A DNA stretch of 30,711 nt from contig CABSYW010000031.1 in assembly GCA_902482035.1 (NCBI GenBank), positions 1-30,711 of the forward strand, read 5' to 3'. A program made the translations under genes and the position numbers. The notes under the pieces were generated by a model, which searched no databases, was not told the DNA's origin, and saw only the letters and a list, made by a program, of their open reading frames with translations. The DNA is from an uncultured Collinsella sp. (GTDB lineage: Bacteria > Actinomycetota > Coriobacteriia > Coriobacteriales > Coriobacteriaceae). Of this stretch, positions 7,631 through 15,640 are shown piece after piece. How positions within the stretch are numbered: position 1 is the stretch's first letter; every line of letters starts with the position of its first letter.

Positions 7631-7704
7631 TGGGACAAAATAAGCTGTTGTGTTTGTCCCACTTACTTAAGATTTGGGACAAACACTCCTGGTATTTTGT
7701 CCCA
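7631..7704. promoter_or_regulatory. Four-half-site operator array, probable Rrf2-regulator binding region
   Basis: Four 9-bp half-sites alternate in orientation: TGGGACAAA at 7631-7639, TTTGTCCCA at 7653-7661, TGGGACAAA at 7675-7683 and TTTGTCCCA at 7696-7704. Start-to-start distances are 22, 22 and 21 bp, about two helical turns, so all lie on one face of the DNA. They occupy the gap between sufC and the Rrf2 gene and end 20 nt before the latter's start codon. Binding by the adjacent regulator, with autoregulation, is the natural inference. Confidence 0.8.
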
Positions 7705-7724
7705 GCAACGATGGGAGGGTAGGT

Positions 7725-8156
7725 ATGCTCATTTCTTCTAAGGGCCGCTATGCCCTCCGGCTGATGATCTATATCGCGGCGCTGGGCGACGCCGAGGGCA
7801 AGATTGCCCTGCGCGAGGTTGCCGACCGCGAGCATATCTCGCAAAAGTATTTGGAGCAGCTGGTTCGTCCGCTTATGAAGGCGGGCCTGCTTAAGAGCGT
7901 GCGCGGCAAGGGCGGCGGCTACATGATGGCCAAGGACCCGGCCGAGGTGCGTGCTGGCGACATCCTGCGTGCCGTTGAGGGCAGCACGGCTCCGGTGGCG
8001 TGCGACGGCATCGACAACAGCTGCACCCGCAGCGATTTGTGCTCGACCGTCAAGTTCTGGCGCGGCCTGGACGACGTGATCGAAAAGTACGTCGACGGCG
8101 TGACGTTGGCCGACCTGGCCGCCGTCCCCGAAATCAACTTTGACATTAAGCTGTAG
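7725..8156 (+). CDS. Rrf2-family (IscR-like) transcriptional regulator of the suf operon
   Basis: The 143-residue protein is a winged-helix Rrf2 regulator. It begins MLISSKGRYALRLMIYIA, has the recognition region ISQKYLEQLVRPLMKAGLLKSVRGKGGGY, and then C93, C100 and C106, matching the spacing pattern of the three cysteines that hold the [2Fe-2S] cluster in IscR. Family members sense Fe-S status and repress or activate suf/isc genes. The start at 7725 follows GGGAGGG; an upstream in-frame ATG at 7674 lies inside the operator array and is unlikely. Divergent placement from sufC and the operator array suggest it controls both transcripts. The exact effector is inferred from the cysteines. Confidence 0.92.
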   Translation: MLISSKGRYALRLMIYIAALGDAEGKIALREVADREHISQKYLEQLVRPLMKAGLLKSVRGKGGGYMMAKDPAEVRAGDILRAVEGSTAPVACDGIDNSCTRSDLCSTVKFWRGLDDVIEKYVDGVTLADLAAVPEINFDIKL

Positions 8157-8295
8157 GTTGAGCGCAATTCCTTAAGATTTCGCGGAGGGTTTTTGCCGTT
8201 TACCGAGGGGTTGTTGTGTAACAACGGGCGAGCTGCAATACTTACTTTTATCTTTGCAAACTGAACTTTAACTACACCAATGCAGGGAGGATCTT

Positions 8296-10074
8296 ATGCA
8301 GCCCAAGCATTCTGCTATTGTCGCGGGCCTGACGCTGGCGCTTTCGTTTGGCGCCGTTTCCGCGCCGGCACCCGCCGCTGCCGAGGAGCCCACGCCGGGC
8401 GTTGCCTCGGATGCCACCGATATCGATAAGGGCCTTTACACCCAACAGTCCTTCTCGGGCGTGCTGAGGTCGGTCCAGGGCGTTTCGTTTGTCAACGTGA
8501 CTCCCGAGATGAAGTACTTCACCAAATATGAGAGCCATGGCAACTATAACCAGGGCTTTTCGTATGGTGACGGCTATAACGCGCTGGGCTATTACCAGTT
8601 CGACCGCCGTTGGTCGCTCATTCCGTTTATGAAGCAGGTCTACAACTACAGCCCCGAAAAATACAGCATGCTCAAGGATGCGATTGATCGCGGCAGCGAG
8701 ATTTCCAACGCGAACAATCCCATGTCCGAGAACGGTCAGCTCACCGAGCTGGGCCGTATCGCGCAGGAGGCTTTCCAGGGTGCTTACAACACCGATCCTG
8801 TTGAGTTCTCAGCACTTCAAGATGCCTATGCGTACAACTCGTACTATGCGGTGACCGAGGCGTGGCTCAAGAGCGGCCTGGGTATTGATATTTCGGGCCG
8901 CGCCGATTGCGTCAAGGGCATGGTGTGGAGCATTACCAACATGTGCGGCACTGGTGGCTGCAGGGACTTTTTCCGCTGGGCGAATCTTTCCAACGATATG
9001 TCCGACCGCGAGTTTGTGATGGCGCTCTCCAATAGCGTGGTCAACAATGTCGCCACCAAGTTTTCAAGTCAGCCCCAGTATCATGAGGGCTGGAAGAATC
9101 GTTATAAAAATGAGCTGAAGGACTGCTTGGTTTTTATCGCCGAGGATGAGGCTGCCGCTGCGACGCCCGTGCAGCCCGAGCCTACGCCGGCGCCCTCGCC
9201 GACACCTGATTCGAATGACGACTCGAGTGACGATGCCAACGATGACAGGATGGATGCGCCCTCGACCGATGCTGACGGTAATGGCTCTGCTGGTGGCACT
9301 ACCAATGACGGCTCTACCTCGAACGGCTCCGATTCGAACGGCCCTGCTGCGGGCGATTTGTCTTCAAACTCTGCCGGCAATACGAACAGCGCCGCCTCTG
9401 GTTCGACCGACGCTGACTCCTCTAACTCATCCACCGGCTCGAGCGATTCGTCCGTTGGCATCGGCTCTAACAACGGCTCCGGCTCTGACGCAACCCCTGA
9501 TTCCGATGCTTCCAAGGACGACTTGAATAAGGCACCGGACGCTCCCGTTGCTTCGCCGGACAAGAAGCCCTCTTTCTCCGTGCAGCTTGGTTCTACGCTG
9601 GGCTCTTCGCTGATGGCTGGCGTCAATAACGGTTCGACCCAGAACAAGGACAACTCTGATCTGGCTTCCACGGAAAAGACCGAAGCCGCAAAGGGCGACT
9701 CCAAGGTCAAGGCTTCCGAGATGAACGAATCTGATAAGGGTTCTAGCTCTGAGGAGAAGGACGACAAATCCGCTCAGAAGAAGGACGAGAGCAAGACCGA
9801 GGGCGAAAAGAAACAGCCCGAAGACGACGACAAGAGCGGTGCTGACAACCAGGTCCAAGAGCAAAATGACTCCAAGACGGTGACCGCTACAACCACGACG
9901 ACTACAACGACCAAGTCATCTGGCGGTAACATGCCCAAGACGGGCGACCTTATCGTTATGGCGAGCCTTGCCAGTGCAAGCTTGGCCACACTGGGCGCTA
10001 CGTCTATCGTAAGTGGTAAGCATAAGCTCGATCAGCAGAAGAAAGCTTCTGGGGAGGACGGCTCGGAGGAGTAG
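8296..10074 (+). CDS. Secreted sortase-anchored surface protein with lysozyme-like N-terminal domain
   Basis: The 592-residue precursor has a signal peptide (about 1-29, ending PAAA). Residues about 60-280 form a globular domain with TKYESHGNYNQG (E79), then LGYYQFDRRW. This resembles lysozyme or transglycosylase-type folds, where a glutamate precedes a GxxQF segment, but I infer this from motif shape only. Residues about 290-540 are a low-complexity Ser/Asp/Asn/Gly then Lys/Glu/Asp linker ending in a threonine run. The C-terminus is a cell-wall sorting signal: MPKTG at 546-550 (an LPXTG variant with M in place of L), a hydrophobic segment and a lysine-containing tail. The start has a strong GGGAGGATCTT site before it. 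It is probably monocistronic. Wall anchoring is well supported; enzymatic activity is less so. Confidence 0.8.
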   Translation: MQPKHSAIVAGLTLALSFGAVSAPAPAAAEEPTPGVASDATDIDKGLYTQQSFSGVLRSVQGVSFVNVTPEMKYFTKYESHGNYNQGFSYGDGYNALGYYQFDRRWSLIPFMKQVYNYSPEKYSMLKDAIDRGSEISNANNPMSENGQLTELGRIAQEAFQGAYNTDPVEFSALQDAYAYNSYYAVTEAWLKSGLGIDISGRADCVKGMVWSITNMCGTGGCRDFFRWANLSNDMSDREFVMALSNSVVNNVATKFSSQPQYHEGWKNRYKNELKDCLVFIAEDEAAAATPVQPEPTPAPSPTPDSNDDSSDDANDDRMDAPSTDADGNGSAGGTTNDGSTSNGSDSNGPAAGDLSSNSAGNTNSAASGSTDADSSNSSTGSSDSSVGIGSNNGSGSDATPDSDASKDDLNKAPDAPVASPDKKPSFSVQLGSTLGSSLMAGVNNGSTQNKDNSDLASTEKTEAAKGDSKVKASEMNESDKGSSSEEKDDKSAQKKDESKTEGEKKQPEDDDKSGADNQVQEQNDSKTVTATTTTTTTTKSSGGNMPKTGDLIVMASLASASLATLGATSIVSGKHKLDQQKKASGEDGSEE

Positions 10075-10106
10075 CCTCTTGGTTGCTAGATAACTAAAGA
10101 GTTGGG

Positions 10107-10145
10107 ACGGGGTCCGGTGCGAATGCATAGGGCCCCGTTTTGTTG
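10107..10145 (+). terminator. Intrinsic terminator after the MPKTG protein gene
   Basis: A 9-bp stem with one G-U pair (ACGGGGTCC with GGGCCCCGT) closes a loop and is followed by TTTTGTTG. It lies about 30 nt after the stop codon at 10074. Confidence 0.75.
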
Positions 10146-10276
10146 TGCAACGATTAGTTATGCCCCCTCATACCTCTTGTTGCTACCGTTGCCCGATATG
10201 TTCGCGCGGCGTCGTCGGTACGCGCGAGGCGGTCATTACAATTGGCATCGTGTTGCGATTTAGGGGGAACGTTTTG

Positions 10277-12073
10277 GTGTCTGAACAGGCAAATGTTGAT
10301 TGTACTGCTGGCTTTGGCGTGCGCTTGATCGGCTGTGCCGACGATGTGGTTTTGCCCATTGGCATGCACGACTATGCGGAGGCCCTTGGTTGCTGCATGC
10401 TGGTTGACAAGACCATGTTTATTGCCGATGTGTTGGACTGCGACGCGTCCGTTGTGGTGTGCTGTCGACCCGAGGGTTTTGGCAAGAGCATGAACTTGTC
10501 GATGCTCAGGGCTTTTCTGGAGCGTCCAGCGGTCGGTCGCTCTGGTCAGCGTTTGTTTGCCGATGCTCAGATTTGGGATGCAGACGGCGGGCGCTATCGG
10601 GATGAGTACGCTTGCTATCCGGTGATATCGCTGGACTTTTCTGGCGCTGCGAGGCGTGGCCCCGCTGTTGCCGACGTCGTGCGCGATGCTCTTTCGGGCG
10701 AGTGCGCCCGCCTGCTGGCGCTTTTGGAGGCTCCAGATTTAGCTCGAGACAAGGTGCGTCACATCGAACGTGTTGCGCGTGGCGCGGCGAGCGAGGACGA
10801 GGTCGCCTCGGTGCTTGGCGTGCTCATAGAGCTGCTGGAGATTGCCAGCGATGAGCAGGTTGTATTGCTCGTTGATGGGTACGATGCGGCGTGGTCTCGC
10901 CGTGCGAGCGCGAGGGACGCTTCCGACGCCGATCCGGCAGAACTACTTGACCGTGTGCTGTTTGACGCCATTGCCACTGGGCGCGATTCGTTGCGGCTGA
11001 CGTGTCTGATGGGGGAGTGTCCCGGTCCTGCCGAAGCGGCGCTTTCTTCGCGCGGCTGCTCGTATTGTCTGACGACGCCGCTGTCGGCGTGGTGTGACCG
11101 TTGGTTCGGTTTTTCGGATGCCGAGGTCGAGACTCTTTTGAATCATGCTGGGCGCGAGGAATACCTGGATGATGCGCGTGAATGGCTCGAGGGGTATCGG
11201 TTTGGCAGGGCCTATTGCTCGAGTCCAGAGCGTGTGATCGGTTTTCTTGGCCGAGGCTGCACGGCGCCTGTGCGTGCCGATCTGTATGGATATGCCGATT
11301 GCCTGAGTAGGGTAGTTGCCGGGTGGAATCTCGACCGCCTTTCGGTCTTGTTTGATTTGCTCGAGGCCCATGGGTGCGCTGAGGTCTCGCTTTGTTTGGG
11401 CGCTGCAGAGCCAGATGTCTCGACTGACGATGGCATGTGGACAGCGCTGTATCTGTCCGGTTTTCTCACGACGGATATGACTGAGGAGTCAGAGCATGGC
11501 AATCGCCTCCGTGCTTTGCGATTGCCCAATAACGAGCTTCGCCAGGCCTTGCGTCTAGTGATTGTTGAGTGGTTTGAGTGCGCTGCCGAAGACATTCGAG
11601 ACGTCGATGCGTTTCGCGACGGGCTGTGCCGTGGGAACGAGGATACCGTGAGGCGGGCGCTAAGTCGCATCCTGGGGGATGCGGGAATCGGTGAGACCGA
11701 CCCAGATACGCCGCTGCCATATCATCTGCTCTTACAGGGGCTCTGCTTTGGCTTGCCGGGCTATGCCAATCCTGCCTCGAGGCGAAAGTGTGGCGCGAGT
11801 CGCTGGGACATCCAGGTTTTTCCTACGGGCGCCGTGTTCGACATAGCCGATACGATCGGTATGCTCGATGAACGTCCGCTGATAACGATCAACATGATGT
11901 ATGACCCCGGTGTGGATGCGCTGGGCCTGGAATTGCTGGCCGTGCAGGCGCTGCTCGACATAGAGCGCGACGGCATCGACGAAATCCGTGTGCCGCGACC
12001 CGGCGTGGGTCGCATGCGCTGGGGATTCGGGTTTGACGGGCAGCGTGTGGCAGCGGTGTGCCAGCGGCTTTAA
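10277..12073 (+). CDS. AAA-ATPase_like family protein with degenerate PD-(D/E)XK nuclease tail
   Basis: The 598-residue protein matches the widespread family with an N-terminal AAA-ATPase_like domain and a C-terminal DUF1703-type PD-(D/E)XK domain. IGMHDYAEALGCCMLVDKTMFI is the family's characteristic opening. It is followed by the P-loop variant RPEGFGKSMNLSML (64-77) and a Walker-B-like VVLLVDGYDA (D200). In the C-terminal third YHLLLQGL and RWDIQVF correspond to the nuclease fold. The strand that normally reads as an E-x-K is PLITINMMYD, so the catalytic pair appears lost. The GTG start at 10277 follows AGGGGGAA at 7 nt; an upstream open frame from 10145 sits on the preceding terminator. 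The function of this family is unsettled. It stands alone and converges on the next gene. Confidence 0.75.
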   Translation: MSEQANVDCTAGFGVRLIGCADDVVLPIGMHDYAEALGCCMLVDKTMFIADVLDCDASVVVCCRPEGFGKSMNLSMLRAFLERPAVGRSGQRLFADAQIWDADGGRYRDEYACYPVISLDFSGAARRGPAVADVVRDALSGECARLLALLEAPDLARDKVRHIERVARGAASEDEVASVLGVLIELLEIASDEQVVLLVDGYDAAWSRRASARDASDADPAELLDRVLFDAIATGRDSLRLTCLMGECPGPAEAALSSRGCSYCLTTPLSAWCDRWFGFSDAEVETLLNHAGREEYLDDAREWLEGYRFGRAYCSSPERVIGFLGRGCTAPVRADLYGYADCLSRVVAGWNLDRLSVLFDLLEAHGCAEVSLCLGAAEPDVSTDDGMWTALYLSGFLTTDMTEESEHGNRLRALRLPNNELRQALRLVIVEWFECAAEDIRDVDAFRDGLCRGNEDTVRRALSRILGDAGIGETDPDTPLPYHLLLQGLCFGLPGYANPASRRKCGASRWDIQVFPTGAVFDIADTIGMLDERPLITINMMYDPGVDALGLELLAVQALLDIERDGIDEIRVPRPGVGRMRWGFGFDGQRVAAVCQRL

Positions 12074-12075
12074 GC

Positions 12076-12092
12076 GCCGGGGTGTTTCCGGC
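12076..12092. terminator. Short hairpin between convergent genes
   Basis: GCCGG and CCGGC pair around a 7-nt loop in the 24-bp gap between the convergent stops at 12073 and 12098. There is no long T tract on either side, so termination here is only possible. Confidence 0.35.
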
Positions 12093-12097
12093 TTCCG

Positions 12098-13117
12098 TTA
12101 CTCGGTGTCCTTCAGGGGCGGCATGGGCTTCCAGTTGGGATCCTTGACGATCTTGCGGGCGTCCTTCATGCCTCGGCGCAGCGCCGGAATACCGGTCTTA
12201 AAGCACTTGTCAACGGCAGCCAGGCGAATGAACTCCTTGCAGAAGGTCGCGACGTTGCCCAGACGGAACAGCGCGGGGTGATAGTCGCCGTAAATCTGCA
12301 TGTAGCGGGCCAGATAACCGCGGTTGCGCATGATGTAGTAGCGGTTGGTGTCGCTCGTAGAGTTGAGCTGGCGCTTGCCGGCGATATCCCAGTTAGAGAC
12401 AGCGCGGGCACGCTTGAGCACCACGTCGGCAACAACGGCGGCGGGGAAGTGCTGGCTGGCCACGTAGCCGTAGCAGGCATCGTCGCCGTAGATGAAGAAT
12501 CGCGCATCCGGCAGGCCGATCTTGTCGACCACGCGGCGCGAGAACATGCCGCCCTCAAAGCACAGCTGGTTCATGGCGCGATAACCCTCTGGACCCAAGT
12601 CCCACTTGGCGACTGGGTTGGGAATGCCGAGCGAAAGGATGAGTTGGTATTGCCAAAAGAAGGCGCCGCCGTCAAAGTCCAGGCGCGAACCCTGGATGAC
12701 ATCGTAGCGGTCGGTCCACTTGGCAAGACGCTCGATGCCTTCGGGGATGACGAGCACGTCGTCGTCCATCACCCAGAACCACTGGGCGCCCAGGTCGTAG
12801 GCGCATTTGGTGCCGGCGGAGAAGCCACCTGCACCGCCGCCGTTTTCGAGCTGTGGTGCGTAGATGACGCGGTCGGTGCCGCCCTTCGCGTCGGGCTGTT
12901 CGATGTCGATGCCCCACAGGTTGGCCAGGCGCTCGTTGAATGCGGTGCACATGGCCTCGGTCTCACGCGAATTCTCGTTATCGACGATCACGATGCGCCA
13001 GGGCGCTGCCGTAAGCTCGGTCATGGAGTCGAACAAGTTGGCCAGGAGTTCCTGGCGCTTGTACGTAACGACGACAATGGCGAGCTTATCGATGGGAGCG
13101 GGAAGGGTTGAAGGCAT
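12098..13117 (-). CDS. GT2 glycosyltransferase, galactofuranosyl/rhamnosyltransferase-like
   Basis: The 339-residue protein has a GT-A fold. AIVVVTYKR is the first nucleotide-binding strand, then IVIVDNENS, the ENGGGAGGFSAG segment, and a DDD motif (D118-D120) in WFWVMDDDV that would bind metal and the nucleotide sugar. FIYGDDACYGYVA supplies the later acidic pair. The NxGGxGG plus DDD combination is typical of GlfT1/rhamnosyltransferase-type GT2 enzymes that extend surface polysaccharides; the actual sugar cannot be read from sequence. The ATG at 13117 is preceded by AAAGGA; the longer open frame to 13252 lacks family-like sequence. It lies downstream of, and in the same direction as, the acyltransferase gene, with a 170-bp gap. 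Confidence 0.85.
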   Translation of the reverse strand: MPSTLPAPIDKLAIVVVTYKRQELLANLFDSMTELTAAPWRIVIVDNENSRETEAMCTAFNERLANLWGIDIEQPDAKGGTDRVIYAPQLENGGGAGGFSAGTKCAYDLGAQWFWVMDDDVLVIPEGIERLAKWTDRYDVIQGSRLDFDGGAFFWQYQLILSLGIPNPVAKWDLGPEGYRAMNQLCFEGGMFSRRVVDKIGLPDARFFIYGDDACYGYVASQHFPAAVVADVVLKRARAVSNWDIAGKRQLNSTSDTNRYYIMRNRGYLARYMQIYGDYHPALFRLGNVATFCKEFIRLAAVDKCFKTGIPALRRGMKDARKIVKDPNWKPMPPLKDTE

Positions 13118-13192
13118 GGGGCAATATATCCTTTCACGCGCGGCGGGTGAGTGCAGCGCGGAAGCTATCGAATACGTCCTTGGGACTGTCCT

Positions 13193-13198
13193 ATTGTA
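13193..13198 (-). promoter_or_regulatory. Candidate -10 box for the GlfT-like gene
   Basis: TACAAT on the minus strand lies about 75 nt upstream of the start codon at 13117. A TTGCCG lies 19 nt further upstream, a longer spacer than ideal. It would let the gene be transcribed apart from the acyltransferase gene. Confidence 0.35.
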
Positions 13199-13287
13199 AA
13201 GGCTCGGCGCACCTTGGCGGCAAGCTTTGAATAAAACGCAGGAACCTGCCATGGCTGTAGCGGCTTTAGGGTCTGACGGCAGCGTGT

Positions 13288-14418
13288 CTATTGCCGCTTG
13301 GGCTTGCGAGCGATAGGGCTTCTAGCTGCGTCGATGGTGAGAAGCGTCAGGGCAAAGACGATGCTAATGACGGTACCCGTGACGATACAAATAACTGCCG
13401 GGCTGTTTTGGCTGACCAGTATGTTTGCGAGCAACGTATTGAAGACGGGACGCCACAGGCTATTGGTGAGCGACTGCATCACATAGAAACCGAGCGTGGC
13501 GGTCGATAAGGTGACGATGGCACCTGCAGTCCGCGAATTGCCTGAGGCACTGCGTCGGGTAGCCGCAAAGAGCAGGGAGGCGGCAGCGAGGGCAAACGAG
13601 ATCAGCGAGGTCGATTTGTAGGAGAGGATTGTCATCGCTGTGAGGTTGTCGGTGAAGGAGAGTGCTCCTTCCAGGATGATGGTGAGCGCCAAAACCGTTA
13701 CGAGCGAGCGCATGCCCAAGGCGCCCACCCTGTCCGAATCCATGACATCGGTAACGTCGCGGAGCAGCCCGCCGATCAAAAACGCGACTACGTACGTGGT
13801 AGCACTCATGAGCTTCTGGAGCCAAGAAAACTCGCCGGCGCTTGTCGCACTCATGGCGGCTAAATACCCGTTAACAACAAATGCGAGGATGCCAACGGCG
13901 ATGACCGTCGTCGTGTAGTTCTTCTGGGAGAGTCGGCTCTTGGCCAGTCCAAACCATGGCGCCATGAAGACCGTGGCGGCATAGACCCAGATAAACTCAA
14001 GGCCCAATGCGTACCAGTAGTGCGTATTGAGGGTAACATCGGGAATGGGGGAGACGACCGTGGACCACGCCAGCGCCACGAGGCAATAAAACGCGGTGGG
14101 CATAACAACCTTGCCCAGGCGCTGCGCCATTCGCTGCATTTGTGACTTCCACGTTGCTCCACCGTCCCAAGCACGCGCGGCCGAAGCGATGAGAAAATAG
14201 CCTGAGATCATAAAGAAGACCTCGTTGGCCCAGCAGCCCAGCAGGTTGATAAAGCCGAGCGCGCCGGAGTAGGGGAACATCGCAAGTGGGGCATATTCCA
14301 CGGCGCCGACGCAGACGGCTTGGAAGGTCCACTGAAAGGTGTGGAACACCGCGATGCCGGCGACCGCGACCAAACGCAGCGCTTCGATGGGTATGTTGCG
14401 TGCGGCTTTGGGCTGCAT
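13288..14418 (-). CDS. Acyltransferase family 3 membrane protein
   Basis: The 376-residue protein is predicted to span the membrane about ten times. It starts with the acyltransferase-3 pattern NIPIEALRLVAVAGIAVFHTF, in which H26 is the conserved histidine, followed by WANEVFFMISGYFLI. Members O-acetylate or otherwise acylate extracellular polysaccharides or lipids, so this one may modify the glycan made by the neighbouring glycosyltransferases. The tail is basic (RSPIARKPKRQ) and probably cytoplasmic. An AAGAAAGGACG ribosome binding site precedes the ATG. The gene is divergent from the five-gene GT2 operon. Confidence 0.85.
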   Translation of the reverse strand: MQPKAARNIPIEALRLVAVAGIAVFHTFQWTFQAVCVGAVEYAPLAMFPYSGALGFINLLGCWANEVFFMISGYFLIASAARAWDGGATWKSQMQRMAQRLGKVVMPTAFYCLVALAWSTVVSPIPDVTLNTHYWYALGLEFIWVYAATVFMAPWFGLAKSRLSQKNYTTTVIAVGILAFVVNGYLAAMSATSAGEFSWLQKLMSATTYVVAFLIGGLLRDVTDVMDSDRVGALGMRSLVTVLALTIILEGALSFTDNLTAMTILSYKSTSLISFALAAASLLFAATRRSASGNSRTAGAIVTLSTATLGFYVMQSLTNSLWRPVFNTLLANILVSQNSPAVICIVTGTVISIVFALTLLTIDAARSPIARKPKRQ

Positions 14419-14437
14419 GACGTCCTTTCTTATCGGT

Positions 14438-14466
14438 TTGCCTCTGCGAGCTCCATAGATTATATA
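14438..14466 (+). promoter_or_regulatory. Candidate promoter of the GT2 operon
   Basis: TTGCCT (14438-14443) and TATATA (14461-14466) are separated by exactly 17 nt. The putative transcript would start about 55 nt before the TTG start at 14531. The -10 overlaps a minus-strand TATAAT for the divergent acyltransferase gene. Confidence 0.55.
14459..14464 (-). promoter_or_regulatory. Candidate -10 box of the acyltransferase gene
   Basis: The minus strand reads a consensus TATAAT about 40 nt upstream of the start at 14418. A clear -35 is not visible. It overlaps the plus-strand -10 by four bases. Confidence 0.45.
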
Positions 14467-14530
14467 AACGCCCGCTGGCGCGCTGACCCTTTGATACCAT
14501 GAAACGACAGGTATTTCCTAAGGAGCACAT

Positions 14531-15634
14531 TTGTCTACTAACGCCTCTGGCAGCCCTGTTCTGTCACTGCTTATTCCCATTTACAATGTTCAGCGCTACC
14601 TGCGCGAGTGTCTCGATTCCGCCCTGGCGCAGACGCTCAAGGATATTGAGATCATCTGCATTAACGACGGGTCGACCGACAACTCGCCGGCGATTATCCG
14701 CGAGTATATGGAGCGCGATGAGCGCGTTAAGATGATCGACAAGGCCAACAGCGGCTACGGCGACTCGATGAACCACGGTCTGGAGATGGCGCGTGGCAAG
14801 TACGTTGGCATCTTGGAGTCCGATGACTTTATGGCGTCCGACGCACTCGAAAAGCTTGTCTCGGCCGCCGATAGCAATAATGCCGACTTCGCGAAGGCGA
14901 ACTTTGATTTCTACTGGTCTAAGCCCGAGGAGCGCCGTTCGCTGCACGAGATGTTTAAAGCCAAGGACTGTGGAAAGCCAGTGCACCCGAGCGATACGAC
15001 GCAGTTCTTTAAGCAAAAGCCGTCGATTTGGTCGGCCGTGTACCGTCGCGATTTTCTTGAGCGCAACGGCATTAAGTTCCTGCCGACTCCGGGGGCATCC
15101 TTTCAGGACACGTCATTCGCCTTTAAGGTGATCGCGTGCGCCGATAAGGCTGTTTACCTTCATGATGCCGTGTTGTCTTATCGCCAGGACAACGAGAATT
15201 CCTCGGTCAATTCTTCGGCTAAGGTCTTTTGCGTCAATACCGAGTATGCCGAGATTGAGCGTTGGATTCGAGAGGATTATGCCCGTGACCACGCAAGTGA
15301 TGACGTCGCGCGCATGCTCAAGTTCAATCAGCTCATTAAGTACGATTCGTACATGTGGAACTACGTGCGCCTAGCGCCTAAGTTCTATAAGGAGTTCCTG
15401 GTTCAGATGGCCAAGGAGTTCCAAGCGGCCTTGGACGCGGGGGAGTTTTCGCTTGACGACCTCAAGCCGTGGAAGCGCGCAAATCTCGCTGCCATCCTCA
15501 AAGATCCTGAGGGCTGGGTTGACGAGCATCCGAGTTTTGCGACGGATGGTGCCTTGGGGCGTGCTAAGTATTACGCCTCGGTTGGAGGCCCAGGTGTGGT
15601 TGCTGCCTTCCTCATCGAATCACTGAGGGGGTAG
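14531..15634 (+). CDS. GT2 family glycosyltransferase (first of the operon)
   Basis: The 367-residue protein has the GT2 opening LSLLIPIYNVQRYLRECLDS, then ICINDGSTDNS and an acidic motif ILESDDF (D98, D99) for the metal and nucleotide sugar. It has no membrane segment, so it probably acts at the cytoplasmic face on a lipid-linked or nascent surface glycan. It starts with TTG, supported by AAGGAG at 6 nt; no nearby ATG fits. It is closely related to the protein encoded at 16756-17874: both share RECLDSAxAQTLKDIEIICI, KANSGYGDSMN and KPSIWSA. They look like products of an old duplication. The next gene starts 6 nt after its stop. The acceptor and sugar are unknown. Confidence 0.88.
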   Translation: MSTNASGSPVLSLLIPIYNVQRYLRECLDSALAQTLKDIEIICINDGSTDNSPAIIREYMERDERVKMIDKANSGYGDSMNHGLEMARGKYVGILESDDFMASDALEKLVSAADSNNADFAKANFDFYWSKPEERRSLHEMFKAKDCGKPVHPSDTTQFFKQKPSIWSAVYRRDFLERNGIKFLPTPGASFQDTSFAFKVIACADKAVYLHDAVLSYRQDNENSSVNSSAKVFCVNTEYAEIERWIREDYARDHASDDVARMLKFNQLIKYDSYMWNYVRLAPKFYKEFLVQMAKEFQAALDAGEFSLDDLKPWKRANLAAILKDPEGWVDEHPSFATDGALGRAKYYASVGGPGVVAAFLIESLRG

Positions 15635-15640
15635 GTCGAC

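Noticed and set aside
9102..9767. A 221-codon minus-strand open frame inside the MPKTG protein gene
   Set aside because: It is the reverse complement of the Ser/Asp/Gly low-complexity linker and has only Ser/Glu/Pro-rich content of its own.
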